64,000 nt of DNA from Elephas maximus indicus (Eukaryota; Chordata; Mammalia; Proboscidea; Elephantidae). The stretch spans positions 57,640,001-57,704,000 of the forward strand of contig NC_064834.1 of assembly GCF_024166365.1 (NCBI RefSeq). The letters are read 5' to 3'. Positions 46,640-57,964 of the stretch are shown piece after piece. The position numbers were made by a program, and so were the translations under genes. The notes below the pieces were generated by a model. The model was not told the origin of the DNA. It saw only the letters and a list, made by a program, of their open reading frames with translations, and searched no databases. Numbering within the stretch: position 1 is the stretch's first letter; every line of letters starts with the position of its first letter.

Positions 46640-46900
46640 GCACAGGTTGTGGAATCAGAATGAACAGGTTTTGAGTGGACTCCACAAGGTACTAATCATG
46701 TGATCGTAGACATTCTAATCTTGCTGCACTCAATCTCCTCATCTCTACATGGGGTCGCCATGAGTCGGAATCAACTAGCAACAGCGCAATGGAGATAAGA
46801 AGAGCCTCTGTCTTCACAAAGTTAATATGAGGTCTGAGTGTAGTAACATGGTTAGTGCCTAGCACAGTGCTTTCTCTGCATCTATCCCCTTTCTACCTTC
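46640..46900 (+). mobile_element. MIR SINE with an inserted SINE tail
   Basis: AGGTTGTGGAATCAGAATGA, CATGTGATCGTAGACATTC, AATCTCCTCATCTC, then after the insertion GGAGATAAGAAGAGCCTC and GTGCCTAGCACAGTGC. MIR order is clear and is broken at 46751-46788. Confidence 0.75.
46751..46788 (+). mobile_element. Ultra-short AfroSINE/RTE tail insertion
   Basis: GGGTCGCCATGAGTCGGAAT followed by CAACTAGCAACAGCG is only the last 38 bp or so of an AfroSINE or RTE. It lies inside a MIR between ATGGGG and ATGGAG, a probable short target duplication. Confidence 0.75.
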
Positions 46901-47116
46901 CCTGTTGAGCCCTCCTTCTCGATGATAGCTAGTGAAGCTTTACCCCTGTGATTCAGCAACTCTACATGTTAAATCTCTGTCATCACACCTAGTTCCAAAC
47001 CAAGACTCTCCAGCTTCCTGTCAAATATCATACTCATATGTCCAAACTCCAATCTATCTCCTTTCCACAGCCTTCCTTCAAACCTATCCCTCATCCTGCA
47101 TGTCCTACTCCCCAGG

Positions 47117-47604
47117 TGTCATGGATCGAATTGGTCCCTCAGAAATATCTGTCAAGTTGGCTAGGTCACGATTCCCAGTACTGTGTGATTGTCTACTGTT
47201 TCGTCATTTGATATGATTTCCCTATGTGCTGTAAATCCTATCACTATGGTATAATGAGATGGATTAGTGGCAGTTATATTGATGAGATCTACAAGATTAG
47301 ATAAGTGTCTTAAACCAATCTCTTTTGAGACATAAAAGAGAGAAGGGAGCAGAGAAACATGGGGCCTTCACAGCACCAAGAAAGCATTGCTGGGAGCAAA
47401 GCATGTCCTTTGGACCTGAAGTTCCTGTGCAGAGAAGCTTCTAGGCCAAGGGTAGACTGAAGACAAGGACCATCCTCCAGAGCTTTCCCTTGGAGCCACC
47501 CTGAATTTGGACTTCTAGCCTACTGGACTGTGAGAGAATAAACTTCTTTCTTAAAGCTGTCCGCTTACGGTATTTCTGTTATAGCAGCACTAGATGCCAA
47601 GACA
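47117..47604 (+). mobile_element. Solo LTR, MaLR/ERVL-like, TSD CCAGG
   Basis: 488-bp LTR, starts TGTCATGGATCGAATTGG and ends GATGCCAAGACA. Has GGACTTCTAGCCTACTGG and GTGAGAGAATAAACTTC near its polyadenylation end. Perfect 5-bp duplications CCAGG at 47112-47116 and 47605-47609. No internal viral sequence. Confidence 0.9.
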
Positions 47605-47659
47605 CCAGGGTTCTGACAAAATTACAGATTATCAACCACATAGGGAACAGAAAGATTAT

Positions 47660-47770
47660 CTAACCTGACCTCCTCAATAATAGATAAAGAAACTGAGGCC
47701 CTGTAGGTAAAAGTGACCTGCTGGAAGAACACACAGTATGTAGAATCAGAGTGTATTGAATATCAGCTCA
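47660..47770 (-). mobile_element. MIR SINE, reverse
   Basis: AATAATAGATAAAGAAACTG, AGGCCCTGTAGGTAAAAGTG and CACACAGTATGTAGAATCAG follow reverse MIR. Confidence 0.65.
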
Positions 47771-47804
47771 CTGAAATCAAAGACCTCATTTCTTGTTATT
47801 GTTG

Positions 47805-47875
47805 CTAGGACTGTATCTCTTAGAGTCAGCACAATGCCTAGCACATTTCAGGTGGATAATAAATATTTTTAAATA
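47805..47875 (+). mobile_element. L2 3' tail
   Basis: TAGGACTGTATCTCTTAGAG and GCACAATGCCTAGCACATTT ending in GATAATAAATATTTTT match the sense L2 3' end. Confidence 0.65.
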
Positions 47876-49535
47876 AATTAACAGAGGGGAAAGACTCCAG
47901 ATCCCTTGTTCATTGTCCATTGTCCATTATGCTATTAGACTTCTCAATAGCTATTCCTTGGTTATATTCTTTTCTCTGGGCTTCTCTGCAGAGATGAGGG
48001 AAGGGGTTGGTGCCTTTCTTAAGACACTTTTTCAGTCATGAAGTCTGCTCTCGCAGAGTGCCTTCTTGCAATACCAGCATTCTGGCATACTCCCTTTTTT
48101 TTTTACTGGTCATACATCAGTGGGTTTAATTAACTTTTTAAAATGGTGTTAAATTTTGCTTCCCCAGGACAGAATGTGGACTCTGGTGATCCACCACAAA
48201 ATCAATGTCTGTGTCTGGATCTTTTACAAAATATATAGCCCCTAACTTTGTCTTTCAGTGAGTGATGCAAATGACTCCCTTTAGGTCTTTAATCATCTCA
48301 GGATGATGGAATGTCTTAATCTAGCCATTGCTCAGTTCTATAGAGCTCTGCTAACTAAAGAAAATGGTTGTACATGAATTTTTTCCCATGGGGAAGGAGC
48401 AAATCTTTTCTATATTAGAAAGACAAAATATAGTTGCTTTATAGGAATGACTTGATACTTATTTACTGCATACTTTATGACAAACATTTTGTCATCAATG
48501 TTTAAATTCATAATGCAAATATCTGTTCTTTTGATAGCACCTATCCTCCCATGCAAGGTGGGAACCTGCCCAAAAAGCATTTCCTAGTTATATTTGGGGT
48601 CCAAAATGGGATGCCTCTAATGATGACCTTCCTGTCAGCTACCATCACCATGAGGAATCTGCTCTTCTTCAAGATTCTGATTACTTACATGGCTGCTTGG
48701 AAAGGTCTCACAGTGGCTACTGCTGATGAGGAGAAAACCAAGTCCACGCCAAAAGTGTTATCTTTTTTTATGTCCCCAGAGTTTGCAATCCTAGAGTTCC
48801 TAGAGCAATGCTAGGTTCCATGCTGACAATGAAAAAATTGCCATGCTATACATGAACATGATCTACGTAATAGTCAGGAAACCCCTGTTTAATATGTACT
48901 GTATTAACTCCACTTTACAGATGATGAAGCCAGGGCCCAGAGAGGTAAAGAAACTACCCCAAGTTGTACAGTTAATGAAGTGTTATAATCTACATAATAA
49001 TGTCCCCCAAGTGACTGGTATTTTCCCAAACAGTGTATTTTACTGCATAAAAATCAACTCAAATTTAATCATACTTTTATTTCTGATAATAGGCCACATT
49101 TTCATGTATATTCACCTAAATATATACATATAGAAACATAGTTTTATATTTTGTGAATAAAAACAGCATATGTGAGTTTTAATTCATTGAATTCTTGGTC
49201 AGTGAGTAGGAGAGAAGAGAGACAGGAAAAGAAGGGAAGAGAGAGAGAAAGATCGAGAGTAAGAGACAAAGAAAACAGAATAATTAGCAATAGCTTTCAG
49301 TTTACAGTGATTTCTTGAAAGTTTGGAAGCAGAAAGGTACAGTAAAAAGGCCCTTGAACATATGGTCAAAAGACCACAAAATTTCTTGGTGGTAGCCCAA
49401 GCACTAGGTCATTGTTTCAATCTGTGCAAACTAGAATTTCTTTGAGTGGTCATTCTTCTATCTGTAATTGAAAAGGCAGATATATACTTTCTCCAATTCC
49501 TTATCACTCTGGCATTCTATGATTTTTATAGATAT
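47876..49535. other. Intergenic, no gene supported
   Basis: Unique except for a reverse MIR scrap at 48905-48985 (CTTTACAGATGATGAAGCC, GAGAGGTAAAG). Frames of 87 and 96 codons carry no recognised domain. Confidence 0.5.
49207..49278 (+). repeat. GA-rich low-complexity tract
   Basis: Long purine run of GAGA and GGAA units with few interruptions. Confidence 0.8.
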
Positions 49536-49725
49536 TCTTGTTGTCATTAGGTGCTGTTGAGTCAGTTCCAACTCACAGCCACTAGAGAATAGTGGAATAG
49601 AACAATAGAACAAAACACTGCCCGATCCTGCACCATCCTCACAAATGTTGTTATCCTTGGGCCCATTGTTGCAGTCACTGTGTCGATCCACATCATTGAG
49701 GGTCTTCCTCTTTTTTGCTGACCAT
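49536..49725 (-). mobile_element. RTE LINE 3' end, short
   Basis: TTGTTGTCATTAGGTGCTG tail, GTTCCAACTCACAGCC, CTGCACCATCCTCAC and GAGGGTCTTCCTCTTTTTTG. Only about 190 bp of the 3' end remains. Confidence 0.85.
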
Positions 49726-51483
49726 TCTTGTACTGAAAAGGAAGGAGCGAAGTCTTTATATTTGCAAGTTGTAAAAGATGAAAGGGAAATATTTTCACCA
49801 GGTTAATGAGGAAATAGGGTCTGTGGGTTTTGCAAGCAGTAGGGAAAACTTGTTTCCCAATTCAGGCATCATTCCAAAATGGTGGTGATCCATTTTGGGA
49901 CATGACAACTTGTTGAACTTAGTGAGGTGAGTCCCTGAACCCTTGCATTCCCTGTCTTGGTAAAGAATTCCCTGCCAGCATGCAGCATGAAAGCCTTGAA
50001 CCAACAGTCTTCCAGAAACTATGTGAACTTGGACAGTGTGGCCTGCAGCAACAATCATGATAGTCCGAACACTAGAACTTCCTGGATTTTCCCAGAAGTA
50101 CATAAACCTCCTGTGGATGAGTGAGGTGGAATTCTTCACCTGTGTTCTCTTTCATACCTGAGTGTGGGAACTAAGTAACATCTGGCATACGCATTTCTCC
50201 AAGAAAAGTAAATATCGATTTGCAGCTCTGTGGAAAAAATACATATATATATGTATATACACACACATATATATTTGTGAAGGGAGTTGTATGGACTTAG
50301 AGACAAGGAAATAAATACTGCAGACAGATTTATCTCCTGCCGTTTCAGAGTAGTAGGCACTGTACCCAACCACTCCAGGAAGCAGGCGCCTTCTCATCTC
50401 ATTTTATCTCTGACTAGTTGTCAGACATCATTCTTTTCCACAAAAATGGGTAGACTTTTATCTGCTACTGTAGAGTTTCCCTGAAGCCATTCTGCTTTAA
50501 TCAGAATCGTAGAAATAGGGAGAAAGGTCAGAAGATGACTGAAATCTATGTAGTCTAGCCAGCCCAATGCACAGAAGAGTGATTTTAGGTAACAATCCCA
50601 CTCTGGATGTGTGTACACGGTTCAGAATCACTGGCATGAGAAGTTAAAAAGTATCAGTTTGATTTCTGGCATTTTCTTCTAAAGGAAATGCCAGAAACAT
50701 AGTGAATGCTCTCTCTACCCCTCAGAAAAGAAGTAGCCTTATTTACCCCACATTAGAAGGTGGTTTCTTAATTTATGTTGTACATACGGGGACTATTCAG
50801 GGAGTGGATAGGAGATTGAAGAAATTTCAAACAATATTAGTTTTGATGACTAAAGAGTTCACGTGACAAAAACAATTTTAAAAGGGTAAATAAATTTAAG
50901 ATGGATTAGTAATCATCCTTGAATTGTGACTGTTGGATATTTTTAATAAACCTGTCGAAGCCTACTTTAAAAACAATACAATAAGTGGTTCCATTATTCA
51001 GCCAAACTTCACTATTTTCATTTCATATGGATAAGAAAGAGACTTTCTTGAGACAGTACTATATCTCAGAATAAAAAGTTCAGTGGCAGCCTCAGACATT
51101 CCAAAGTACCATATCTCAAGTAATTTAAAGAGAAATAAAGATGTTCTACTCCAGATAACCACGCTGGATGACCCTAAAGTGATGGTAATGATAATGAAAA
51201 CACTAAAGATGTTTAAAGAGTTCAAATAAGATTATTTGGTGGAATGTGAGTATGGAAAAAGTCATTATAATAAGTGATTTTAAACATGCATTGGTAATCC
51301 AATTACAAGGAGACATCTATTTCATGTATAAGGGTTTAAATATTCAAGTTTGCAAACAAAAGGAAAACTTTGTAAAGAAAAAAACTATTCTGTTAAAATT
51401 ATTTTCCATTGAAGAATACTTGATACTTAATATGATTTTATATACATACATATGTGGTTGTCATTACTGGGATTCTTTACTTT
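49726..51483. other. Intergenic, no gene supported
   Basis: Includes a TA/CA microsatellite at 50240-50275. A 114-codon minus frame at 49795-50139 has no recognised domain. Rest unique. Confidence 0.5.
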
Positions 51484-51490
51484 TTAAACT

Positions 51491-52898
51491 TTTTTTTAAT
51501 TAACTTTTATTGAGCTTCAAGTGAACGTTTACAAATCAAGTCAGACTGTCACATACACCTTACTCCGTACTCCCACTTGCTCTCCCCCTAATGAGTCAGC
51601 CCTTCCAGTCTCTCCTTTTGTGACAATTTTGCCAGCTTCCAACTCTCTCTATCCTCCCATCCCCCCTCCAGATAGGAGATGCCAACACAGTCTCAAGTGT
51701 CCACCTGATACAAATAGCTCACTCTTCATCAGCATCTCTCTCCTACCCACTGTCCAGTCCCTTTCATGTCTGATGAGTTGTCTTCGGAAATGGTTCTTGT
51801 CCTGGGCCAGCAGAAGGTTTGGGGACCATAACCACTGGGATTCCTCTAGTCTCAGTCAGACCATTAAGTATGGTCTTTTTGGGATCTGTATCCCACTGAT
51901 CTCCTGCTCCCTCAGGGGTTCTCTGTTGTGCTCCCTGTCAGGGCAGTCATCGGTTGTGGCCGGGCACCAACTAGTTCTTCTGGTCTCAGGATGATGTAGG
52001 TCTCTGGTTCATGTGGCCCTTTCTGTCTCTTGGGCTCTTAGTTGTCGTGTGGCCTTGGTGTTCTTCATTCTCCTTTGATCCAGGTGGGTTGAGACAAATT
52101 GCTGCATCTTAGATGGCCGCTTGTTAGCATTTAAGACTCCAGATGCCACATTTCAAAGTGGGATGCAGAATGTTTTCATAATAGAATTATTTTGCCAATT
52201 GACTTAGAAGTCCCCTTAAACCATGGTCCCCAAACCCCTGCCCTTGCTCCGCTGACCTTTGAAGCATTCAGTTTATCCCGGAAACTTCTTTCCTTTTGGT
52301 CCAGTCCAGTTGAGCTGACCTTCCATGTATCGAGTATTGTCCTTCCCTTCACCTAAAGCAGTTCTTATCTACTAACTAATCAATAAAAAACCCTCTCCCA
52401 ACCTCCCTCCCCCGCCCCTCGTAACCACAAAAGTATGTGTTCTTCTCAGTTTATACTATTTCTCAAGATCTTATAGTAGTGGTCTTATACAGTATTTGTC
52501 CTTTTGCCTCTGACTAATTTCGCTAAGCATAATGCCTTCCAGGTTCCTCCATGTTATGAAATGTTTCACAGATTCCTCACTGTTCTTTATCGATGCGTAG
52601 TATTCCATTGTGTGAATATACCACAATTTATTTAACCATTCATCTGTTGATGGACACCTTGGTTGCTTCCAGCTTTTTGCTATTGTAAACAGAGCTGCAA
52701 TAAACATGGGTGTGCATATATCTGTTCGTGTGAAGGCTCTTGTTTCTCTAGGGTATATTCCGAGGAGTGGGATTTCTGGGTTGTATGGTAGTTCTATTTC
52801 TAACTGTTTAAGATAATGCCAGATAGATTTCCAAAGTGGTTGTACCATTTTACATTCCCACCAGCAGTGTATAAGAGTTCCAATCTCTCCGCAGCCTC
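51491..52898 (-). mobile_element. L1 LINE, 5'-truncated, relatively young
   Basis: About 1.4 kb of an L1 3' end. The short tail lies at 51491-51499 and a CT-rich 3' UTR to about 52470. The ORF2 C-terminus is open on the minus strand from about 52898 to 52471: it starts CGEIGTLIHCWWECK and includes MFIAALFTIAKSW and MEYYASIKN, all characteristic of the L1 ORF2 tail. Flanks TTAAACTTTTTTTT and TTAAACTCTTTTTT form a probable 14-bp target duplication. No RT or endonuclease domain remains. Confidence 0.93.
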
Positions 52899-53191
52899 TT
52901 AAACTCTTTTTTAAAAACAAATTTAGACTTTAAAGTTGAAAAAGTCGTACAGAGTTTCCTTATAACCTTCACCCAGCTTCTTCTAATATTATCATCTATG
53001 TAAACAACAAAATTACAGAAACCATCAAATTGACATTTATATAAAACTACAGTATTACCTAATCTTGAGATCTTTGTTAAATTTCATCAGTTTTCCCACA
53101 TTGTCTTTTTTTCTGTTCCAGGATCCAAGTCAGGATACCACATTGCTTTTGGTAGTGGTCATATCTCTATAGTCTTTTCCAAACCCAAGGG

Positions 53192-53226
53192 AAAAAACCA
53201 AACCCATTGCCATTGAGTCGATTCTG
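53192..53226 (-). mobile_element. AfroSINE tail scrap
   Basis: AAAAAACCAAACCCATTGCC and ATTGAGTCGATTCTGA are the terminal part of an AfroSINE in reverse. The rest is absent. Confidence 0.75.
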
Positions 53227-53391
53227 AATTCCTCAATTTTTATTTTTCTTTCATGACCATGGTGCCTTTGAGGTGCACTTCTTTGTTTGTTTTTATAGAA
53301 TGTCCTTCAATTTGTTTAGCCTGAGGTTTTCTCATGATTAGACTGAGGTTATGCATTTTGGACAAGAATAGCACAGGAGTGAAGCTATGAC

Positions 53392-53461
53392 CTTTTATCA
53401 GAGTATACATGATGTTCGCGTATCTTCTTTTATCAGAGTATACATGATGTTCGCGTATCTT
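53392..53461. repeat. Perfect 35-bp tandem duplication
   Basis: Identical 35-bp units at 53392-53426 and 53427-53461, each with GAGTATACATGATGTTCGCG. No mismatch, so the duplication is much younger than the L1 around it. Confidence 0.93.
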
Positions 53462-53559
53462 CTTATGGAGGATGTTAACCCTGATTGCTTGGTTAAGGTG
53501 GGTGTCTGTGGATTTCTTCGTAAAGTTATTATTATTATTTTGTAACTGATAAGTATATT

Positions 53560-53746
53560 CAGGGATGGATTACCCAATAAGCAAGGTATGCACGAGCTTA
53601 TTTGTGCTTATTAATCTGTAGTCCACAATTTCATCTGTTTTTAACCACATCCTGTGGTGAAACCCATGTGAAATTGTGGACTACAGGTTAGTAAGTAAAC
53701 AGAATTAAGCCCCTGCGTATCTTGCTTACTGGTGAACGTGGCCCTG
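53560..53746. mobile_element. hAT-type MITE, copy 2
   Basis: 187-bp element starting CAGGGATGGATTACCC and ending GTGGCCCTG, with imperfect inverted termini sharing AATAAGCAAGGTA-like blocks. Perfect 8-bp target duplications AGTATATT at 53552-53559 and 53747-53754. Internal perfect 18-bp inverted repeat CTGTAGTCCACAATTTCA (53616-53633) with 53669-53686, and an apex ACCACA...TGTGGT. Same family as 13228-13511 by its terminal sequence. Noncoding. Confidence 0.88.
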
Positions 53747-54347
53747 AGTATATTGTAGGGTGATACTTTAAGACTATGCAATATCTTATTTCTCATTCTA
53801 TTTTTCAGCACTCACTTCGGTATTCATCAGTGGTTCTTTCCTGTAGACATTATTATTGGGGTGTTTGCCTAATTGTGCTTTTCTTTTCCCCCAATAATTC
53901 TACATTAATTAATTAGAATCTACTATAAGGAAGAGCAATTCCTTTTATTTGCTTATATTTGTATGAATTCATAAATATTTGTTTCAGTCTAAGTTTTATA
54001 ATATAATGCTCTTATTTACTTTTTTTTGTTCAAATTTTTCTACCTTTGGCCATTGAAAACTCCTTCCAGCTGGCTTCTGTATACTGTATTAGTTCTGTTT
54101 GTCTTTAAACTTACATTATACAGCCAAAATAAGTTCTGTTCTCCAAAGTTTCGAAGGTTAATCCTACGTCCCCAACTCTCCTCCATGTGGTTGTGTTATT
54201 CGAATTGCATTTAGTGCATTTGTTAATGTTTCAATTTCATTTTGGTGTTGTCCACATCCTGGTTAATTTTGATTGTTTATTTTTGGGATATGTGAAACAT
54301 TACCATGGTTCTAACAGTCAAAGCATTTTCCATATTCAATTTGCATA

Positions 54348-54505
54348 TGGAGCTCTGGTGGCACAGTGGCTAAGAGCTTGGGTGTCAACCAAAATGTGGG
54401 GGGGAAGTTCAAATCCACGAGCTGCTCCTTAGAAACCCTACGGGACAGTTCTACTCTGTCCTATAGAGTAGCTATGAATCAGAATTGACGACAGTGGGTT
54501 TTTTC
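54348..54505 (+). mobile_element. AfroSINE, short form
   Basis: GGAGCTCTGGTGGCACAGTGG to ACAGTGGGTTTTTTC. A G7 run and an altered tRNA-like part mark it as decayed. Confidence 0.88.
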
Positions 54506-56233
54506 TTTTTAATTCCCATAGACTATTTTCATATGTGTTTGGTGATTTTCCTCTTTTTGCTTAAATTACTTTTAAAATTGGAAATTCTCTGTCTTCAAAT
54601 TATTCAGAGGGCACATTTATAATGTAGATTTATATTTTTTTCCTTTGTGTTGTCCATGTTGTTTTGGGAGGAAATTTTGGGAGATGGATAGGTAGGTAAC
54701 CACTACACAGAAAGTTTTCAAAAAGTATTATCTTTCCTTTACTTTCTTTCTAGTCTTTCTTTTTCCCAACTTCCTCCTTCAGGATCCATTATGTGATTAA
54801 AATATAAGCTTTAATATTTATGATAAAAATATTCATGCTTGCATTATTCTTCCCAAAACAAATAAAGCAATTGTGATATGCAGGAGAGTACTGTAGTATT
54901 TTGTAAGACATGTAGCCCTCCTTTTTTATCCAAGTGACAAAACAGAGGAAGAATGAGTCTGATTTATGATTTAACATTTTTCAAATAAAGAAGAAACTTC
55001 ATGGTACTATTTCTTATATGAATTATTTTATATGGAGATGGATGTTTTTGTACTTTGAATCTTAGAATATCAGGCAACTAGGTATTTTTTATCATTAAAT
55101 TTATTTTCCTGTATTTAGATCATTTGCATTATACAACCAAAACATCGAGCCATTTAATGGAATTATATCCTCACTTCATTTCACTATGTGGTGCATCTCA
55201 ATTAGAGTGCATATATTTCTCTTAAAATTTTCACAAATCCCTAGTCAGAAATTTAAAAAAGTATTTAGCTTTTTTTTTTTTTATAAATCATGAATGATCA
55301 AATTTTCAGTCTTTCCTCATTGTATAGTAGCAACTCATACAAATGGTATCTGTTTCGTAGTTCACTGTCCATTGGTTTCTCTGTTCCATGTTTATCTAAC
55401 ACTTCATACTTACAGTTGTCAAAAGCAAACTATGACTGGAGACAACTGCTAAGCATGTAGTCAGCAGGGCAACATTGGCACTGAGAGAGCCAGGCAGGAA
55501 GAAAGGTATAAGCCCGCACTTCAGCCGACAACTACTGAGCCTCACAGTGGTAAGATCAGAAGTAAGGCATACAGGGCTAACAGAGGTATGTGGATCATGA
55601 TACCACATCAGCTTCCAGTTCAACTAAGAGTTTCTTTTATTATTTCCAGTTATATCAGGAACTTAGTTTAGACAGGGGTGGCAAATAGGTTTCAACTTGC
55701 ATGCTAACTCAAATCAATGGGTAGTAAATTATGGAATCTTTCTGAGTAATGAGACAATCTATCTCATTTTTCCTAGGATGCTCCCATTTCGTATTTTTAT
55801 TCAAGCATATTTATTAATCGCACTCATTTTGACTCTTAGAAGGGTCTTAGATTCAACAATCAATTATATTGTCACCTTAACTATGAGAAAGATCCTGAGT
55901 CTCCCTACGGCTCTGTAAGAGTGCTTTTGATTGACGTGTGATGTCTTCCCAGAGTTGTGGGTAGGTTAAACAGCAAAGAAAGATGGCAGCAAAGTATATG
56001 TACCTTATGTTTGTCATGTCCATGTTAACACATGAACCTGATGCAAATACTTAATTTAAGTATAAGAATAAAGGGAATAAACAAACGGGAGTATAAAACT
56101 TGACAAACTATCCCATCATCCAAAAAAGCCAAACCCACTGGCTACCATAAAAACATTTTATTACACAGCCTCTTGTGAACTTTTAAAAAATTAACTTCTG
56201 AGCATAACATATAAAATAAAGGGTAGAACTAGG
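54506..56233. other. Intergenic, nothing recognised
   Basis: AT-rich unique sequence, with a T-run near 55270. Short SINE-tail-like text at 56123-56140. No gene. Confidence 0.5.
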
Positions 56234-56423
56234 TATATAACCATTGCCGTCAAGCAGACTCCTAAGTATAACAAAGTAAAACAGCTCCATAGGGCTGTCT
56301 GGGCTGTAATCTTTACAGAAGCAGGTCCTCAGGCCTTTCTCACACAGTGCGGCTGGGTGGGTTTGAACTGCCAACCTTTAGGTTAGTAGTTGAGTGCAAA
56401 CCATTTGTACCACCCCGGGTCCT
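56234..56423 (-). mobile_element. Older AfroSINE-related SINE
   Basis: ATAACCATTGCCGTCAAGC tail, GCTGTAATCTTTACAGAAGC block and GGTGGGTTTGAACTGCC, with head GTACCACCCCGGGTCCT. Long form, diverged. Confidence 0.85.
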
Positions 56424-57904
56424 AGAACTCGGTATATGGAAGACACTAAATATACAAGCAGAGAATGTCCAAAAAAAAGACAGGTGAGATCACATGTGCA
56501 AATACTGAAAATACATGTGTGAAGTGGACGATAGCACTAGCCTGAAAATTGCACTTTGTCCACATCGGAAATGCCAGAATCTTAATCAAGTGGATGTAAT
56601 CGTTGATTAAATTCTGATGGTTTCTTTGATTTCAAGGTGCCTTCTTAATATAAAAAATAACATCCATAGTGTTGTGACCTGACTCTGTGGGCCCTTTTGC
56701 GATTTTATTAGATGTTTTACTGGGGATGTTAATTTCCCTGAATTATTCAAGTTCAGCTCCAGTCACCGAAAACAAAGTTATCCTGCCTAACCACTAATAA
56801 ATTGGTTGAATATTAAATAGCACTTTAATTTTGTTTCATTAATGTTCATTAAACAACCCAAAAAGGAAGGAAGTTGATTATGTCAAGCTCACAATTTTTA
56901 ATTAAAATGGAAAGAAGCAGGAGCTCCCAATGTGCAAACACAGAGCTTTAGACAGCAAACAGATAAAGTTTACTGTGTACACTGTGCGAAGAAGAAAAAT
57001 TTAGCGGTTAATTAAAACTTCAGCCGTTTAAAATGTCTCTACCTCAGACACAAACTGCTACTTTGCATCTTCCCATAAACCTCCAAACTTTATGGAAAGC
57101 CTCATATACAGAATCTTAAATATTGATGATGCATTTTATTATTGTGCCTTGAATTATACGCACTTGAATGCTTTACAAATGTTGTACTATAATAGAAACT
57201 GTCCTGGCCCGGAATCAGAAAATTTGGTTCTAGATTTGACTCAAGTTTTAGGTGCTACATGGTGTGACACGGAGTCTGTCACTAAATTCTCATGTGCCTC
57301 AGTTTCCTTCATCAGTCAAATGAAACATTTGATCTAGAAAAAGCTTCCATGTGTTTTTATTATTTGATTTACCTTTATTTACTCATTTGTTTATTTTCAC
57401 AATAAGTATTTGGGGCAGTATTAGAACTGGGTGCTCAATTGAGCCGATTCAACATTAGGGAAGAATATGTATAGAATGACTTACTCTGCCAATCTGACCC
57501 TTGGAGAATTTAATTGAGATTCAAGGTGGCAGCACGTTCACTCAAAGACTGTGTAAAAGACCACAGATTTCCTTTTATCCTAGTGTCTGAAGAGACAAAG
57601 GAAATATGCAAATGCTTCAATCCTGCTTCCTCCAGCCTAGGGAAGGCAGAAATGTTATGGTCCCCTGCAAGGTAACCACTTTTCAGAGTATGACAGGTGA
57701 AACTCGCTTTATGTTATAAATGTGTTCAGGGGAAAAAGAAGAAGGGTAGATAATTTGAATCCTGTTTCAAATGTATTTAGAGAACTTGCTATTTAAGAAA
57801 ACTTTACAAGGAACATATACAAATCTCTTTATACATATATCTCATAGTCATTCTTTACTTTTCCTTTTTTCATTTTATCTGTACCTTAAAGGCAAAGGAA
57901 AAGA
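56424..57904. other. Repeat-poor interval, possible regulatory DNA
   Basis: No interspersed repeat recognised. 56560-57070 is rich in TTAAT/ATTAA motifs of homeodomain type and could be a conserved noncoding element. No exon called. Confidence 0.4.
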
Positions 57905-57964
57905 AACACCCAAAACCCATTGCCGTGGAGTCGATTCTGACTCATAGCAACCCCATACCTTACA
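57905..57964 (-). mobile_element. AfroSINE tail fragment
   Basis: AACACCCAAAACCCATTGCC, GTGGAGTCGATTCTGACTC and ATAGCAACCCCATACC; the head is missing. Confidence 0.8.

Larger units (their letters stand above)
52915..54345 (-). mobile_element. Old L1 3' region with nested insertions
   Basis: Follows old mammalian L1M-type 3' sequence: CCTTATAACCTTCACCCAGC, TCTGTTCCAGGATCCAAGTC, GGTTTTCTCATGATTAGAC, GATGTTAACCCTGATTGC and TAAGGAAGAGCAATTCC. Interrupted by a SINE scrap (53192), a tandem duplication (53392) and a MITE (53560). Orientation inferred from its T-rich left end. Confidence 0.7.
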
